Counted from the first letter of the stretch, positions 9,533-18,702 are shown. The stretch: 64,000 bases of DNA from Sphaerisporangium album (GCF_003323745.1 NZ_QOIL01000019.1:62001-126000); one strand, 5' to 3'. A program made the numbers and translations. The notes: generated by a model from the letters alone, not told the origin.

Positions 9533-11503
9533 ATGCCGATCAAGGGGACAATGAACCCCATGAGCTGCACCGTCTTTCTCGACCTGCTCGCCCGGGAGGC
9601 CCCTCCGGTCGAGTTCGAGGCCCCTCTGGTCGAGGCGCGTGCCTCCGGTGCCGCCCCGGAAGTCCTCGCCGAGCTGGAGCAGGCCAAGCTCGCCGCCCTG
9701 CGCGTCCGCGCCCTGCTCGAACGGCGCGCCCGCCGCGAGGCCGAGCTGTCGGCGCTGTTCGACACCGCCGGCGACCTCGCGGGGCTGCGCGACGTCGGCG
9801 CCGTGCTCGAAGCCATCGTCCGGCGCGCCCGGCGGCTGCTCCAGGCCGACATCTCGTACATGACCCTGCACGACCCCGACCGCGGCGACACCTACATGCG
9901 CGTCACCGACGGCTCGGTCTCGGCCGCGTTCCGCGCGCTGCGGCTGCCCATGGGCGCCGGGCTCGGCGGCCTGGTCGCCCAGACCGGCACCCCGTACGCC
10001 AGCCCCGACTACTTCGCCGACGAGCGGTTCCGGCACCGCGACCACATCGACGTCGCCGTCCGCGAGGAGGCGCTGGTCGCGATCCTCGGCGTGCCGATGC
10101 GGCTCGGCGCCCAGATCATCGGCGTGCTGTTCGCCGCCAACCGCAGCGCCCGCCCCTTCGCCCAGGAGGAGGTGACCCTGCTCGCCTCCCTGGCCGCCCA
10201 CGCCGCCATCGCCCTCGACAACGCCCGCCTGCTGGAGGAGACCCGCACCGCCCTGGCCGAGCTCGGCGCCGCCAACCAGCTCGTCCAGGCGCGCAGCGTC
10301 GCCGTGGAACGGGCCGCACAGGCGCACGACCGCATGACCGGCCTGGTCGTGCGCGGGGGAGGGGTCGAGGACGTCGCCGCCGTCGTCACCGACATCCTCG
10401 GCGGCGCGCTCATCGTCCTGGACGCCGACGGGCGCCGCCTGGCCGCCGTCGGAACCGTCGGCGACCTGGACGAGGCGGGCGTCGCCGGCGCCGCCGCCGC
10501 CTCGCGCGGCCTCGGCAGGAGCGTGCGCAGCGGCGACCTGTGGGTCACCTCGATCGCCTCCGGCGCCGAGATCCTCGGCACGCTCGTCCTGCGCACCCCC
10601 GAGGAGGTGTCCGCCATGGACCAGCGCATCCTCGAACGGGCCGCGCTGGTCACCGCCCTGCTCCTGCTGTTCCGCCGCACCGCCGCCGCGGCCGAGGGCC
10701 GGGTGCGCGGCGAGCTGCTGGACGACCTGCTCACCGGCCGCGCCGTGCACTCCGACGCCCTGCACGAACGGGCCCGCCTGCTCGGCGTGGACCTGCACGC
10801 CCCGCACGTCCTGGTCGTCGCCCGGCACCGCACCGAGGACTCCCCGGACGGACGAGCGGCGTCCTGGTCATCCTCCGAGGGACGAGCGGCCTCCTGGTCA
10901 TCCTCCGCCCGCCGGACGGCCTTCTGGGCGTCCTCGGACGCCGCCTCCCGGCACGGGCTCGTGGCCGCCCGGGGCGAGGAGACCGTCTTCCTGCTGCCCG
11001 GCCTCGCCCCCGGCCCGGCCGCGCAGCGCGTCGCCAAGGAACTCGGCGCCTCCCTCGGGACGCCCGTCACCGCAGGCGCCGCCGGCCCCGTCCAGGGACC
11101 CGCCGCCATCGCCGGCGCCTACCACGAGGCCCGCCGCTGCGCCGACGCCCTGCTCGCCCTCGGACGCGCGGGGGACGGGGCGAGCAGCGAGGAACTCGGC
11201 TTCGTCGGCCTGCTCATCGGCCGCGACCGCGACGTCGGCGGCTTCCTGGAGTCCGCCCTCGGCCCCGTCCTCGCCTACGACCGCCGCCGCGGCACGTCCC
11301 TGATCCAGACCCTGGAGACCTATTTCGGCACCGGCGCCAGCCTGTCCCGCACCGCCGAACGCCTCCACATCCACGTCAACACCGTCACCCAGCGCCTGGA
11401 CCGCATATCCCGCCTCCTCGGCGACGACTGGCAGGACCCGGCCCGAGCCTTGGAACTACAACTGGCCCTCCGCCTCAACCGCCTCGGCCCCTTGACCAAT
11501 TGA
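9533..11503 (+). CDS. GAF-domain transcriptional regulator with PucR/CdaR-type C-terminal helix-turn-helix
   Basis: About 656 residues. The ATG at 9533 is preferred because of a G-rich run (9523-9528) just upstream; a GTG at 9509 and ATGs at 9551 and 9560 are alternatives. A GAF domain covers roughly residues 80-230 (small-ligand sensing), a CdaR/GGDEF-like middle region follows, and the C-terminus (ETYFGTGASLSRTAERLHIH then NTVTQRLDRI) is the PucR-family helix-turn-helix. Near residue 440 a linker is built of three 10-residue repeats (GRAASWSSSE type) from a 30-bp tandem repeat. Only 29 bases from the dehydrogenase gene, it is the likely regulator of this locus. Confidence 0.85.
   Translation: MPIKGTMNPMSCTVFLDLLAREAPPVEFEAPLVEARASGAAPEVLAELEQAKLAALRVRALLERRARREAELSALFDTAGDLAGLRDVGAVLEAIVRRARRLLQADISYMTLHDPDRGDTYMRVTDGSVSAAFRALRLPMGAGLGGLVAQTGTPYASPDYFADERFRHRDHIDVAVREEALVAILGVPMRLGAQIIGVLFAANRSARPFAQEEVTLLASLAAHAAIALDNARLLEETRTALAELGAANQLVQARSVAVERAAQAHDRMTGLVVRGGGVEDVAAVVTDILGGALIVLDADGRRLAAVGTVGDLDEAGVAGAAAASRGLGRSVRSGDLWVTSIASGAEILGTLVLRTPEEVSAMDQRILERAALVTALLLLFRRTAAAAEGRVRGELLDDLLTGRAVHSDALHERARLLGVDLHAPHVLVVARHRTEDSPDGRAASWSSSEGRAASWSSSARRTAFWASSDAASRHGLVAARGEETVFLLPGLAPGPAAQRVAKELGASLGTPVTAGAAGPVQGPAAIAGAYHEARRCADALLALGRAGDGASSEELGFVGLLIGRDRDVGGFLESALGPVLAYDRRRGTSLIQTLETYFGTGASLSRTAERLHIHVNTVTQRLDRISRLLGDDWQDPARALELQLALRLNRLGPLTN
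10851..10940 (+). repeat. Three-unit 30-bp in-frame tandem repeat inside the regulator gene
   Basis: Units start at 10851, 10881 and 10911. The first two differ at only a few bases; the third is degenerate. Because 30 is a multiple of three, copy-number change keeps the frame and alters linker length between the sensory and DNA-binding parts. Confidence 0.75.
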
Positions 11504-11624
11504 AGGAATTTCGCCCGCACCCATGGTCCTTCGCTCCGCTCAGAGCTGCGCTTCCCAGGGGCTCTGCCCCCCTCGCCCCCCGAACGAAGGGCTCCGCCCC
11601 TCGCGCCGTCGATGGCGTGGGGTC

Positions 11625-12212
11625 TCAGTGTTTGCGCGGAAGTCGGTAGAGGGTTCGCGGCGATGAGAACCAGTCCCGGTCGATGAACCGGCCCGTGATC
11701 CGCCCCACCATGCAAAGGATCCGGTCGAAGACCTCGGCGGTGCTCATCCCATCGCCGAGTTCTAGGCCGCGCGAGTACGGGGTGAATTCTTCGACCTCGC
11801 CCACCCCGCCGGGATAGGGTGGGGAAACGTCGCCGATACAGACACCGTCATAGGTGTACCGGTTGTTGAGGTGACCGGTTTCCCAGATGAAGAAGACATC
11901 GAAAACGCGTCGCCGCCCCGCGCTCAACGTGTCGATCACCTCCTTGGGTGGTGCCGTGCCGCTCAGGGTGAGCATGTGGGCCCAGCCCGGCGCATGTTCG
12001 CCCAGCCAGACGACTATTTCGTCGGAGTAGCGGTCATACGACCGCATGGCTGTTGGGAAGTCACACACGACCCCCGATGCCGGATCGACGCCCAGGCGTC
12101 TGACCACGTCGCCGACGTCTTCCGTCTGCACCCACTGACCGCTGAACAAATCATGCAATCCGTGCTCACGCAGCAGATCCCGTTGGCCTTCCACAGGGAA
12201 GGTGTCCCACAT
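11625..12212 (-). CDS. Uncharacterised actinobacterial protein
   Basis: 195 residues from ATG 12212, which has AAGGAG eight bases upstream. There is no signal peptide or membrane segment. It is rich in Trp, Tyr and acidic residues (QWVQTEDVGDVVRRLGVD, WLGEHAPGWAHMLTLSG). The pattern of a small domain with a short Val-Arg-Arg-Leu-Gly helix resembles DUF6461-type proteins common in actinomycetes, but I cannot confirm this. It stands alone between the PucR-type regulator (convergent) and the metalloprotease gene (same strand, behind a terminator). Codon usage fits the genome but GC is slightly lower than in neighbours. Confidence 0.6.
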   Translation of the reverse strand: MWDTFPVEGQRDLLREHGLHDLFSGQWVQTEDVGDVVRRLGVDPASGVVCDFPTAMRSYDRYSDEIVVWLGEHAPGWAHMLTLSGTAPPKEVIDTLSAGRRRVFDVFFIWETGHLNNRYTYDGVCIGDVSPPYPGGVGEVEEFTPYSRGLELGDGMSTAEVFDRILCMVGRITGRFIDRDWFSSPRTLYRLPRKH

Positions 12213-12333
12213 TATTGACTCCTTCGATTGAGAAGCGGGAGGGAAGCGTCGCGACGCGCCCCTCCCGCTCCTGGGAGACCTAAGGCAAGATCACCGTTGA
12301 ATCCGCCCGGGAGACCGCGTGCCGGAGACCGCA

Positions 12334-12363
12334 AAGGGCGGCCCAGATGGCTGGGCCGCCCTT
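12334..12363 (-). terminator. Strong hairpin terminator of the metalloprotease gene
   Basis: Perfect 13-bp inverted repeat AAGGGCGGCCCAG / CTGGGCCGCCCTT with a 4-base loop, starting 14 bases after the stop codon of the protease. On the minus strand the stem is followed by TTTGCGG, a short T-tract typical of high-GC terminators. Confidence 0.8.
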
Positions 12364-12377
12364 CTCGCGTGAGTGGG

Positions 12378-15281
12378 TCAGTGGGAGAAGGCCTGGAACT
12401 CGGCGGCGCGGATCTGGGCGGCGGACGCGCTGGCGGTGGCGCAGTCGGTGCTGGAGTTGGGGTCGTTGTCCTGCTCGCCCAGGTACAGCGGGTTGCCGGT
12501 GCACTGGCTGGACACCGTGCGGAGCATCAGATGGGTGGCGACGGTCTTCGGGACGTCGAACGAGTCGATGATCAGGTCGCCGCCTCGCGGACGCGGGAGG
12601 CTGGTGGCGAAGGCGTCCTTACGGCTGGTGTAGATCTTGGAGTAGCTGGCCGGGTTCGCGCAGTCGGTGCCGGAGGTCGCGTCGCACGCCAGGACCTCGA
12701 AGGCGCGCAGCGCGGTGAACCGGTTCTGCGTACCGGGATCGGCGAGGTCGTTGATCGCCGGCCGGAGCATGGCGCTGACCTGAACCCTGCGGATCTTGAC
12801 GGCTTCGGTGCCCGCCAGATCGACCATGACCGACCGGCCGGCGACCGGGGCGGTGAGGGACGCCCAGTTGGTCGCCTCCGTCTCGTCGATGAGCTTGTCC
12901 TGGTTGACCCCGTCGCCGGTCGCGACCGCGCCCGCCGCCGCGGAGGCGTGGTTGCGGGACATCTCCACGAGGAGGTCGGCCGGACGGTCCTTCTTCACCT
13001 TGAACTCGAACCTCTTGTGCCCGAACCCGGGGGCCACCGCGACGAACGAGTACTCGCCGGGCACGATCTCGAAGGTCGCGCCGAGCTCGGTCGCGGGATC
13101 GGTGTCCGCCACCGGGACGACACGGCCTTCGTAGTCACCCACGTACAGGCGCACCGGGGCGCCGGTGGCCTCGCCGTGAGGCCGCAGGGTCACCGTGGCG
13201 TTGCCGCCGTCCGGGGAGGCGAAGCTGGGCGTGGGGTCCGGGTCGGCGGTCCCGTTGCTGGACGCTCCCGCGCCGAGGCCGTGCTCGGCGAAGGCCTTCC
13301 ACATGATGTCCTGGTTCGCGCCGCCGAAGCGGAGGGTGTCCGCCGCGAGCATCGCGTCCCTCATGTCCACCATGCTGAGGTTGCCCGCGGCCGTGAGCAG
13401 GAAGGCGTCGAAGTGGAGCTGGATCCACCGCCGGTTGCCCGGGCACTCGTCGATCGGCTTCTGCCCGGCGGCGCAGGCCCGCTGGTCCTTGGACGAGCCC
13501 TTGCCGTACCTGTCGATGAAGGCGTCGCGCACGTCGAACTGGGTCGCCGACCAGATCTCGCCGTCGGCGTGCACCTGCTGGCCGACCAGGTCGTAGGCGA
13601 TGTCGCTGTAGTTCAGCGGCGACTTCGACATGTCGTAGTTGCGGATGCCCCGCTCGGCGTCGCCGGTGACGTAGCCGCCGGTCACGTACGGGGTGTCGCC
13701 GCGCGGCCGGTAGCCGTTCTCGAACAGGTACTCCATGGCGAACAGGTCGGAGATGCTCTCGCCCATCGCGCCGGCCTGCGCCCCGCTGAGCCCGGCGTTC
13801 GGCCCGGCCACCATGCGGTTGGAGATGGCGTGGGTGTACTCGTGCCCGATGACCGACATGTCGTAGTCACCGTCGACACAGGGCGGGTAGAACGCGCCGG
13901 CCTGTGGCTGCCACAGGTACATGTTGGTGATCGGGGCGACGCCGTCCCTGGGAGTGATCTGGTTGGCGTTGTTCCTGATGGACAGGACCCGGGCACCGGC
14001 CTGGGCGTTGCCCTGCTCCGGGTCGCCGCCGAGCCCGCCGCGCTCACCGTTGTCCGACTGCATGTTCCAGGCCTTCTCGGTGAAGCCGAGACGGTACGAC
14101 CAGTCGTGCATGCGGTTGTGCATCGCGTGCAGGTTCGAGATGGCCGCCTCGAGGTCGGCCTCGCCGGGCGCGTCGAACGCGGCCGGGTCGCACTTGGCGG
14201 TGAACCACTGGTTCTGCCAGGGGAAGTCGTACTTCCGGCTCGGGGTGACCACGTTGGGGCGCGTGCCGACCGAGTTGGACGAACCACTGGCGCGGTTCTC
14301 GAACGTGCGCGCCGCGTTGCCGAGGCTGGTGTTCGTCGGCGTGTTCGTGGCGTGATCGACGTCCCACGCCCTTCCGGTGGCCGCGTCGCCGACGACGAGA
14401 TCGCACCGCCACCCGGGGGCGGCGCACCAGGTCTCGCGGGTGTCCCTGGACGAGTAGTCCGCGGGAGGATTGGCCGGGAACGCCGACCACGACGCGGGCT
14501 CCGGGTCGAAGTGGTCGACCAGGTTCTCCCTGACGAGGACGTCGCCGCTGACGGCGTCGACGTAGGTGGTGTAGGCGAGGGGCTCGTCCTCGTGCCCCTG
14601 CTCGATCAGCGTGACCTGGAAGGCCCGGTGCACGCCGTCGGCCGCGGGCACGGCCACCTCCTCCACCTGCTTGGTCGAGGCGGCGCCGAGGTCGATCTCG
14701 CCGTCGCGGGCGGCGATCTCCAGTGCCTGCCGCTCCGTGATGGCCGCGGCCGGGGGCGCGTCCGTGGCCCGTGACAGCGTCGAGGAGGCGTACACCACCT
14801 TGCCCTGGCTCACGCCCACCGACACCAGGCCGTCGTAGCCGGCGGGCAGGCCGCCGAACGTCTGGCGCAGGAGCACCGCGTGCCCCGTGCCGATCGGATT
14901 GACCGCGACCGTCTCCAGCGCGTCGACGGCTTCGGCCTCCAGGCCGAAGAGGTCCGTGCCGGCCTTCAGGTAGTCGCGGGCGGCCTGGGCCGGATCGGCG
15001 GCGAGCCCTTCGGCGAGCGGCTCTGCCGAGGTGACGAGAGCGGGGGTGCCGAGGTCGTTCCACCGGACGGTGGCCTTGGTGGATTTCCTGGCCGAGAGCG
15101 GGGGCGCCACCCGGCCGGTCCTGTTGTCCTTATCCGGTTTGCCGTGGCCATCGCCTTGGACCACGGAACCTTTCCGCTGTTCACGGCGCTCTTCGCCTTG
15201 GGCGGCCCCGGCGACGGAAAGGGCGAGCGAGGCTGCGGCGGCCGTGACGACGATGGTGCGTAATGGGGGGAGAGACGACAC
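12378..15281 (-). CDS. Secreted M36 (fungalysin-type) zinc metalloprotease
   Basis: 967 residues from a GTG at 15281 with a full AGGAGG five bases upstream. Residues 1 to about 29 form a signal peptide. A long propeptide region (about 60-260) carries the FTP/PepSY-like inhibitory segments. The zinc site is HEYTH (His480, Glu481, His484) with the third ligand Glu508 in GESISD, the arrangement of family M36. After the catalytic domain come a carboxypeptidase-regulatory-like beta domain (GEYSFVAVAPGFGHKRF) and a C-terminal beta-sandwich region with paired cysteines (CDATSGTDC, SSQC). Function: extracellular degradation of protein, activated by propeptide removal. Single-gene transcription unit with its own terminator. 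Confidence 0.92.
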   Translation of the reverse strand: MSSLPPLRTIVVTAAAASLALSVAGAAQGEERREQRKGSVVQGDGHGKPDKDNRTGRVAPPLSARKSTKATVRWNDLGTPALVTSAEPLAEGLAADPAQAARDYLKAGTDLFGLEAEAVDALETVAVNPIGTGHAVLLRQTFGGLPAGYDGLVSVGVSQGKVVYASSTLSRATDAPPAAAITERQALEIAARDGEIDLGAASTKQVEEVAVPAADGVHRAFQVTLIEQGHEDEPLAYTTYVDAVSGDVLVRENLVDHFDPEPASWSAFPANPPADYSSRDTRETWCAAPGWRCDLVVGDAATGRAWDVDHATNTPTNTSLGNAARTFENRASGSSNSVGTRPNVVTPSRKYDFPWQNQWFTAKCDPAAFDAPGEADLEAAISNLHAMHNRMHDWSYRLGFTEKAWNMQSDNGERGGLGGDPEQGNAQAGARVLSIRNNANQITPRDGVAPITNMYLWQPQAGAFYPPCVDGDYDMSVIGHEYTHAISNRMVAGPNAGLSGAQAGAMGESISDLFAMEYLFENGYRPRGDTPYVTGGYVTGDAERGIRNYDMSKSPLNYSDIAYDLVGQQVHADGEIWSATQFDVRDAFIDRYGKGSSKDQRACAAGQKPIDECPGNRRWIQLHFDAFLLTAAGNLSMVDMRDAMLAADTLRFGGANQDIMWKAFAEHGLGAGASSNGTADPDPTPSFASPDGGNATVTLRPHGEATGAPVRLYVGDYEGRVVPVADTDPATELGATFEIVPGEYSFVAVAPGFGHKRFEFKVKKDRPADLLVEMSRNHASAAAGAVATGDGVNQDKLIDETEATNWASLTAPVAGRSVMVDLAGTEAVKIRRVQVSAMLRPAINDLADPGTQNRFTALRAFEVLACDATSGTDCANPASYSKIYTSRKDAFATSLPRPRGGDLIIDSFDVPKTVATHLMLRTVSSQCTGNPLYLGEQDNDPNSSTDCATASASAAQIRAAEFQAFSH

Positions 15282-15588
15282 ACTTGCCTCCTGAAATGGG
15301 GACGTCGCCGACGTTGGTTACGTCCCATCCGATGCGATAGTGGTAGCACCACCTGGAAATCCTGACAAGATCTTGCAAAGTGTGAAAAATGGCCATATAT
15401 AGGACTAGGTAGCCCGAGGGCGCCTCCGCCTCGCCCATTTCGGTCAGGAGCTGCGTGGACGTCGCCGCCCCCCATGACGACCGCGCCGTCGGTTTCTCCG
15501 CCGAACGATGTCGAGAACGTATGCCCGGCTCCGACCTTCTTCACGACGGTGGCCGACGTGGCCGGCCGCGAGCGGAAGGTGACATGAC
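15282..15588. promoter_or_regulatory. Divergent promoter region upstream of the metalloprotease gene
   Basis: No gene seen in these 307 bases. There is an AT-rich core around 15360-15410 and two palindromes: CAAGATCTTG (15366-15375) and GTGGT-AGC-ACCAC (15340-15352). On the minus strand a TTGTCA hexamer precedes TACCAC by 17 bases, a weak promoter candidate for the protease. Confidence 0.35.
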
Positions 15589-16437
15589 ATGCAGCACGGC
15601 ATCGACGAGGGGACTCCGGCGGACGGCACGCGCGTGCGCGTGGGGCAGGGCCTCCTGAGCCATGACCGCTACTGCGCGGAGATCGTCGCGCAGACCGGCC
15701 TGCTGAGGGACGGCGTCGCGGGGGCGGACCTGGCGGCGCCCGTGCCCTCCTGCCCTGGCTGGAACCTCGCCCAGTTGCTGCGGCACGTGGGCGAGGGGCA
15801 CCGCTGGGCCGAGACGATCGTCCGGACGAGGGCGGCCGAGCCGTTGTCCGACGAGAAGCTGCGCGACCTGTCCGGCGACCCGGAGTGGTCTCCCGCCGCT
15901 GTGGACGCCTGGCTCGCCGAGGGGGCCGCGCGGCTCGCCGCCACCCTGCGCGCCGCCGGGCCGGACGCGGAGGTGTGGACGCCGCTGCCGGGCGAGAAGG
16001 CGGCGTTCCTGGCCCGGCGGTTCACGCACGAGACGGCCGTCCACCGGGCCGACGCCTTCCTGGCCGCCGGTGCGGACTTCGTCCTGGACTCGGACGTCGC
16101 GGGTGACGCCCTCGACGAGTGGATGCGGCTGGAGTCGCTGCCGCAGGTCTTCGATTACCAGCCGGCGAAACGCGACCTGCTGGGACCGGGCCGTACGTTG
16201 CACTTCCACGCCACGGACGCAGGAGCCGGGGTGGGGGAGTGGCTGGTCGACCTCACCGGCGACGTCATCGCCTGCCGCCGCGCCCACGAGGCGGCCGCGG
16301 TGACCGCACGCGGCCCGCTGAACGCCCTTCTGCTGCTCGTCTACGGGCGGTTGCCGGCACGTCGTGACGGCATCGAGATCACCGGCGACGCGCGGCTGCT
16401 CGACTGGTGGCTGGAACGGGTCGGTTTCGGCGTCTGA
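15589..16437 (+). CDS. Maleylpyruvate isomerase family mycothiol-dependent enzyme (DinB-like fold)
   Basis: 282 residues from ATG 15589; GGAAGG lies about 10 bases upstream. The first 20 residues are not family-typical and a later start near the SHDRYCAEI segment is possible. The N-terminal four-helix domain has the metal-ligand pattern of this family: LLRHVGEGHRWAE and then RRFTHETAVHRADAF. A C-terminal sterol-carrier-like domain follows. Family members use mycothiol as cofactor or transfer to electrophiles, and most have no known substrate. It is not near other aromatic-ring-cleavage genes, so true maleylpyruvate isomerase activity is unlikely. Confidence 0.8.
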   Translation: MQHGIDEGTPADGTRVRVGQGLLSHDRYCAEIVAQTGLLRDGVAGADLAAPVPSCPGWNLAQLLRHVGEGHRWAETIVRTRAAEPLSDEKLRDLSGDPEWSPAAVDAWLAEGAARLAATLRAAGPDAEVWTPLPGEKAAFLARRFTHETAVHRADAFLAAGADFVLDSDVAGDALDEWMRLESLPQVFDYQPAKRDLLGPGRTLHFHATDAGAGVGEWLVDLTGDVIACRRAHEAAAVTARGPLNALLLLVYGRLPARRDGIEITGDARLLDWWLERVGFGV

Positions 16438-16643
16438 CCGGCGCCCCGCTCCGGCGGAGGTCAGTCGTGAAGGAACCGGACGCCATCGGCGGGGACTCCG
16501 GACGGGAACGGTTTCGCGGGAAGAGCACTCCGGGAGTGAGCGCGGTGCGCCCCGACTTCCTGTAGTCGCTTGACTACGGTGCCACCGGCCGCGAGCCTCG
16601 GAGGTGTGCGGGTCCATGCGTACTTCCGATGCGGGAGGTTCCG

Positions 16644-16883
16644 ATGGCGCTACGGTTCTTCGGCAAGGGCGGCAGCCAAACCGACAGTTGTCCCTCGGTC
16701 CATGTGGACGAGGCGGACGGAAGCCTCGTGATCGTGGGCGCCCTGATCGAAGACCCGGAGGTGCTCGGCGAGATCCAGCGAGAAAGCCACATCGACCCCC
16801 ATGAACGGGCCGTTCGCGTGCCCCGCGAGCTACGGAAGGCTCTTTGGGAGGCGCTGGGTGGGCATGATCCAGATCTTGGCTGA
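16644..16883 (+). CDS. Small conserved hypothetical protein (79 aa) paired with a DUF6879 protein
   Basis: 79 residues from ATG 16644 with GGGAGG five bases upstream. The protein (MALRFFGKGGSQTDSCPSVH start, then a VPRELRKALWEALGG helix at the end) is acidic and lacks membrane segments. Its end overlaps the DUF6879 gene by 20 bases. In many actinomycetes a short protein like this precedes DUF6879 and an Scr1-type regulator, so it is likely a real partner. Function unknown. Confidence 0.7.
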   Translation: MALRFFGKGGSQTDSCPSVHVDEADGSLVIVGALIEDPEVLGEIQRESHIDPHERAVRVPRELRKALWEALGGHDPDLG

Positions 16884-17379
16884 GTTGTTCGGGCGGACGC
16901 GGCGTTCGGTGACGCACATGGAACTGCGGGACGACTACGGGGACGGGGGGCCCGGTTACCGGGCATGGCGCGAAGGCGTTCCCATGGACGAGATCGCCCG
17001 GTTCGATCCGGTCGGGCCCTGGGTGACGCTGGTGCGCGCGCATGTGAGCCGGGGGGTCAGCTTTCGCCGGGCCAGGATCATCTCCGAGCCGGTCAGCGAA
17101 TACATCCGCTTCGAGCACGCCGCCACCCCCCACTCGAACCTGGCGGCGGGCGAGCGGGTTCGCTGGCTCCCCCGGCCCCGGGCCGCCGACCTGGCCCTTC
17201 CCGGGTGCGACTTCTGGCAGTTCGACGATGGGCTGGTGTGTTTCGTCTACCAGAGCGGGGACGGCAACCCCGCGGGTTACGACCTGGTGGACGACGCCGC
17301 GGTGGCCGAGTTGTGCGCCTCGGCCTTCGAGGCGGTATGGGAACGCGCCCTGGACCACGCGGAGTACAGCCCGGCGTAG
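16864..17379 (+). CDS. DUF6879 family protein
   Basis: 171 residues if started at ATG 16864 (MIQILAELFGRTRRSVTHMELRD), which places the family start at the residue usually seen; ATG 16801 would add 21 unrelated residues. The typical features are a short N-terminal helix with basic residues, ELRDDYG, a YRAWREGVP loop, an FRRARIISEPVSEYIRFEH core and the CDFWQFDDGLV strand. Members sit next to XRE/DUF5753 regulators and are suspected to be the effector or partner of those proteins, but no activity has been established. Stop is 15 bases before the regulator start. Confidence 0.8.
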   Translation: MIQILAELFGRTRRSVTHMELRDDYGDGGPGYRAWREGVPMDEIARFDPVGPWVTLVRAHVSRGVSFRRARIISEPVSEYIRFEHAATPHSNLAAGERVRWLPRPRAADLALPGCDFWQFDDGLVCFVYQSGDGNPAGYDLVDDAAVAELCASAFEAVWERALDHAEYSPA

Positions 17380-17394
17380 ATACGACGATCGCAC

Positions 17395-18243
17395 ATGCCC
17401 GCGTCTCCGTCCTCCAGTGGCCAGCAGGCCCGGCAGGCCATCGCCGACCGTTTGCGCGAAATCCTGCGCGACTCCGGTCTCACCGCCCGTGCGCTCGCCC
17501 GTCAGGCCGGATGGGACGAGACCAAATGCTCCCGCCTCATCCACGCCCGCACGCCGCCCAGTGACGACGACATCCGCACCTGGTGCCGGATCTGCGGGGC
17601 GGAAGACGAGATCCCGAACCTGATCGCCGCGTCCCGCAGCGCCGAGAACGCCTATCTGGAGTGGCGCAGGGTTCAGCGCAGCATGAAACGGATGCAGGAT
17701 CTGGGACTGCGGCTGTTCGAGGACAACCGCGTGTACCGGTTCTACTCCTCCAACCTCGTTCCCTGGCCCCTGCAGACGCCGGGGTACATGCGGGCCATCA
17801 TGCAGCGCTTCTCCGATTTCCACCGGGCCGACGTGCCCGACATCGAGGACGGCGTGAGAACGCGGATGGCCCGGCGTCGTTTCCTCGACGACGGCACGCG
17901 CCGCTGCGCCATGATCATCGAGGAGTCGGTGCTGAGGAACCGCGTTTTCGGCGACGAGGTGATGAAGGACCAGTTCCGTCATCTTCTGACCGGCATGCGG
18001 CAGACGAATCTCTCGCTGGGCATCATTCCGCTGGCCGCGGTCCGGGTGCAGAAGCTGACGGAGACATTTCACATATATGGCGACAACACGGTATCCATCG
18101 AACTGGTCTCGGCCATCATCACCATCACCCAGCCGCGCGAGATAGACCTCTACATCAGGTGCTTCAACGACCTCGCGTCGGCCGCCGTCTACGGCGACAA
18201 GGCCGAAGCGCTGATCACGGCCGCCATCGGCGCGCTCGAATAG
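17395..18243 (+). CDS. Scr1-type XRE family regulator with DUF5753
   Basis: 282 residues. The N-terminal helix-turn-helix is at about 15-70 (ADRLREILRDSGLTARALAR, then KCSRLIHAR). The rest is the DUF5753 region with LVPWPLQTPGYMRA and a late YIRCFNDLASAAVYG helix where most members have the conserved Phe-Asp-Leu pattern. These regulators occur in actinomycete pairs with small DUF397-like or DUF6879 partners, and some have been proposed to act in toxin-antitoxin-like modules or in control of development. Forms a run of closely spaced genes with the two upstream. Confidence 0.85.
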   Translation: MPASPSSSGQQARQAIADRLREILRDSGLTARALARQAGWDETKCSRLIHARTPPSDDDIRTWCRICGAEDEIPNLIAASRSAENAYLEWRRVQRSMKRMQDLGLRLFEDNRVYRFYSSNLVPWPLQTPGYMRAIMQRFSDFHRADVPDIEDGVRTRMARRRFLDDGTRRCAMIIEESVLRNRVFGDEVMKDQFRHLLTGMRQTNLSLGIIPLAAVRVQKLTETFHIYGDNTVSIELVSAIITITQPREIDLYIRCFNDLASAAVYGDKAEALITAAIGALE

Positions 18244-18303
18244 GCGTGCAAGTTCGTGCATGTTCGTTGAGCCCGGGAACTCTCCGCACATAACGTCTTG
18301 CGC

Positions 18304-18702
18304 ATGGTGATCGGACGGAAGGGCGCGGAGCTCCGCATTCCCTGGTTCAGGGGCGACGAGGTGTCCGAGACGACCGCGGAGAAGCACGACGCGGCGCTGG
18401 GAGCCGTGCAGCGGTTGCTGAAGGCGCAAGGAGTCCGGTCCCAGGTGATTCACGTGATCCATCTGAAACTGTCGCGTGCGAGGCCTCTCCTCATGGTGCG
18501 GACGCAGGTCACGCCCGAGCTCGCGGTCCACCGCGGGGACGGGCAGGTCGTCGCCGTGGTGTCCATGGGCACGCACTCGGGCTGCTACCTGGTCACCGTC
18601 CGCGGCTCGCTGCCGGACGTCCACACGGTCAGGCGCCGGCACCCCGAACGGGTCGCCGACCTGGTGGCCGCGGCCCTGCACAGCGAGCGGGCCGCCTCAT
18701 GA
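18304..18702 (+). CDS. Hypothetical protein (132 aa) of the DUF6879/Scr1 set
   Basis: About 132 residues; ATG 18304 is used, though TTG 18298 or GTG 18361 cannot be excluded because no ribosome binding site stands out. A basic, mostly beta-looking protein (ARPLLMVRTQVTPELAV, DGQVVAVVSMGTHSGCYLVT). Its stop overlaps the next start (ATGA), and it shares strand and spacing with the Scr1 module, suggesting a joint function. No family recognised. Confidence 0.6.
   Translation: MVIGRKGAELRIPWFRGDEVSETTAEKHDAALGAVQRLLKAQGVRSQVIHVIHLKLSRARPLLMVRTQVTPELAVHRGDGQVVAVVSMGTHSGCYLVTVRGSLPDVHTVRRRHPERVADLVAAALHSERAAS

Noticed and set aside
11504-11624. Mobile repeat or small RNA after the PucR-type regulator
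   Set aside because: Short GGGCTCCGCCCC-like repeats are present, but these are common intergenic low-complexity elements in high-GC actinomycetes and no structure is convincing.
12228-14774. 848-codon plus-strand open frame
   Set aside because: Opposite-strand shadow of the M36 metalloprotease; no recognisable domain and typical antisense composition.
15541-18681. 1046-codon minus-strand open frame
   Set aside because: Covers four well-supported plus-strand genes (mycothiol-dependent enzyme, DUF6879, Scr1 regulator and partners); composition is that of an antisense frame in high-GC DNA.
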